Positions 63,061-64,000 of a stretch of DNA of 64,000 nt are shown in pieces. How positions within the stretch are numbered: position 1 is the stretch's first letter; every line of letters begins with the position of its first letter. Under the pieces are notes generated by a model. The model saw nothing but the letters and a program-made list of their open reading frames with translations. It did no database searches and was not told the origin of the DNA. The translations under genes were made by a program, and so were the position numbers. Origin of the DNA: Xanthomonas euvesicatoria pv. euvesicatoria (lineage in GTDB: Bacteria; Pseudomonadota; Gammaproteobacteria; Xanthomonadales; Xanthomonadaceae); assembly GCF_020880415.1 (NCBI RefSeq), contig NZ_JAJIUJ010000120.1:62001-126000 (forward strand). The letters are read 5' to 3'.

Positions 63061-64000
<940 letters not shown>

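Overview
This is a high-GC, gene-dense stretch of a Xanthomonas chromosome, most like the X. campestris group. The main evidence is the complete rpf (DSF quorum-sensing) cluster in its known order, including rpfH, which I recall as absent from several other xanthomonads. RpfF, RpfC and RpfG have the published X. campestris lengths and catalytic residue numbers (RpfF E141/E161, RpfC H198/D512/H657, RpfG D80). The species itself is inferred. There are no rRNA, tRNA, prophage or CRISPR features.

Layout. (1) 1-13.4 kb, + strand: chemotaxis and c-di-GMP genes: two methyl-accepting proteins, a PilZ flagellar brake (ycgR), cheW, a small exported protein, then cheR-cheD-cheB and a PAS-GAF-GGDEF-EAL protein. 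Flagellar sigma-28 (FliA)-like promoters precede ycgR, cheW, the exported protein and, more weakly, cheR. (2) 13.7-21.9 kb: an alpha/beta hydrolase, aconitase B, a VapBC-type toxin-antitoxin pair, the AcnA-type aconitase RpfA, a decayed fragment of an aconitase gene, and a lipoprotein. (3) 21.9-32.8 kb: rpfB and rpfF (+) face rpfG-rpfH-rpfC (-), followed by lysS, prfB and the LytTR regulator rpfD. (4) 32.9-43.1 kb: an acyltransferase (+), then a minus-strand unit transcribed dapB, carA, a small membrane protein, carB, greA, rpfE, recJ, with most junctions overlapping or close. (5) 43.5-48.9 kb, - strand: a 269-bp MITE-like element, a MOSC protein, an aminotransferase, a small membrane protein and feoA-feoB with a Cys-rich partner. 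(6) 49-53.1 kb, + strand: leucine/acyl-CoA catabolism (LiuC-like hydratase, VOC protein, HMG-CoA lyase, SDR), the EF-P-like protein YeiP and a lipoprotein. (7) 53.3-59.2 kb: a DUF4105 protein, a small secreted protein, a D-2-hydroxyacid dehydrogenase divergent from serA, and a Nudix hydrolase. (8) 59.3-64 kb, + strand: two amino-acid permeases and the methionine-salvage genes mtnB, mtnD and mtnC (cut by the window end).

The genes share a signalling theme. RpfB/RpfF handle the DSF signal, RpfC senses it, and RpfG (HD-GYP) degrades c-di-GMP. YcgR reads c-di-GMP, and the GGDEF-EAL protein after cheB may make or break it. Non-coding parts of interest are a fossil of the prfB frameshift site, the aconitase relic after rpfA, the TA-flanked MITE that supplies a stop codon to the MOSC gene, and several dispersed palindromic repeats.
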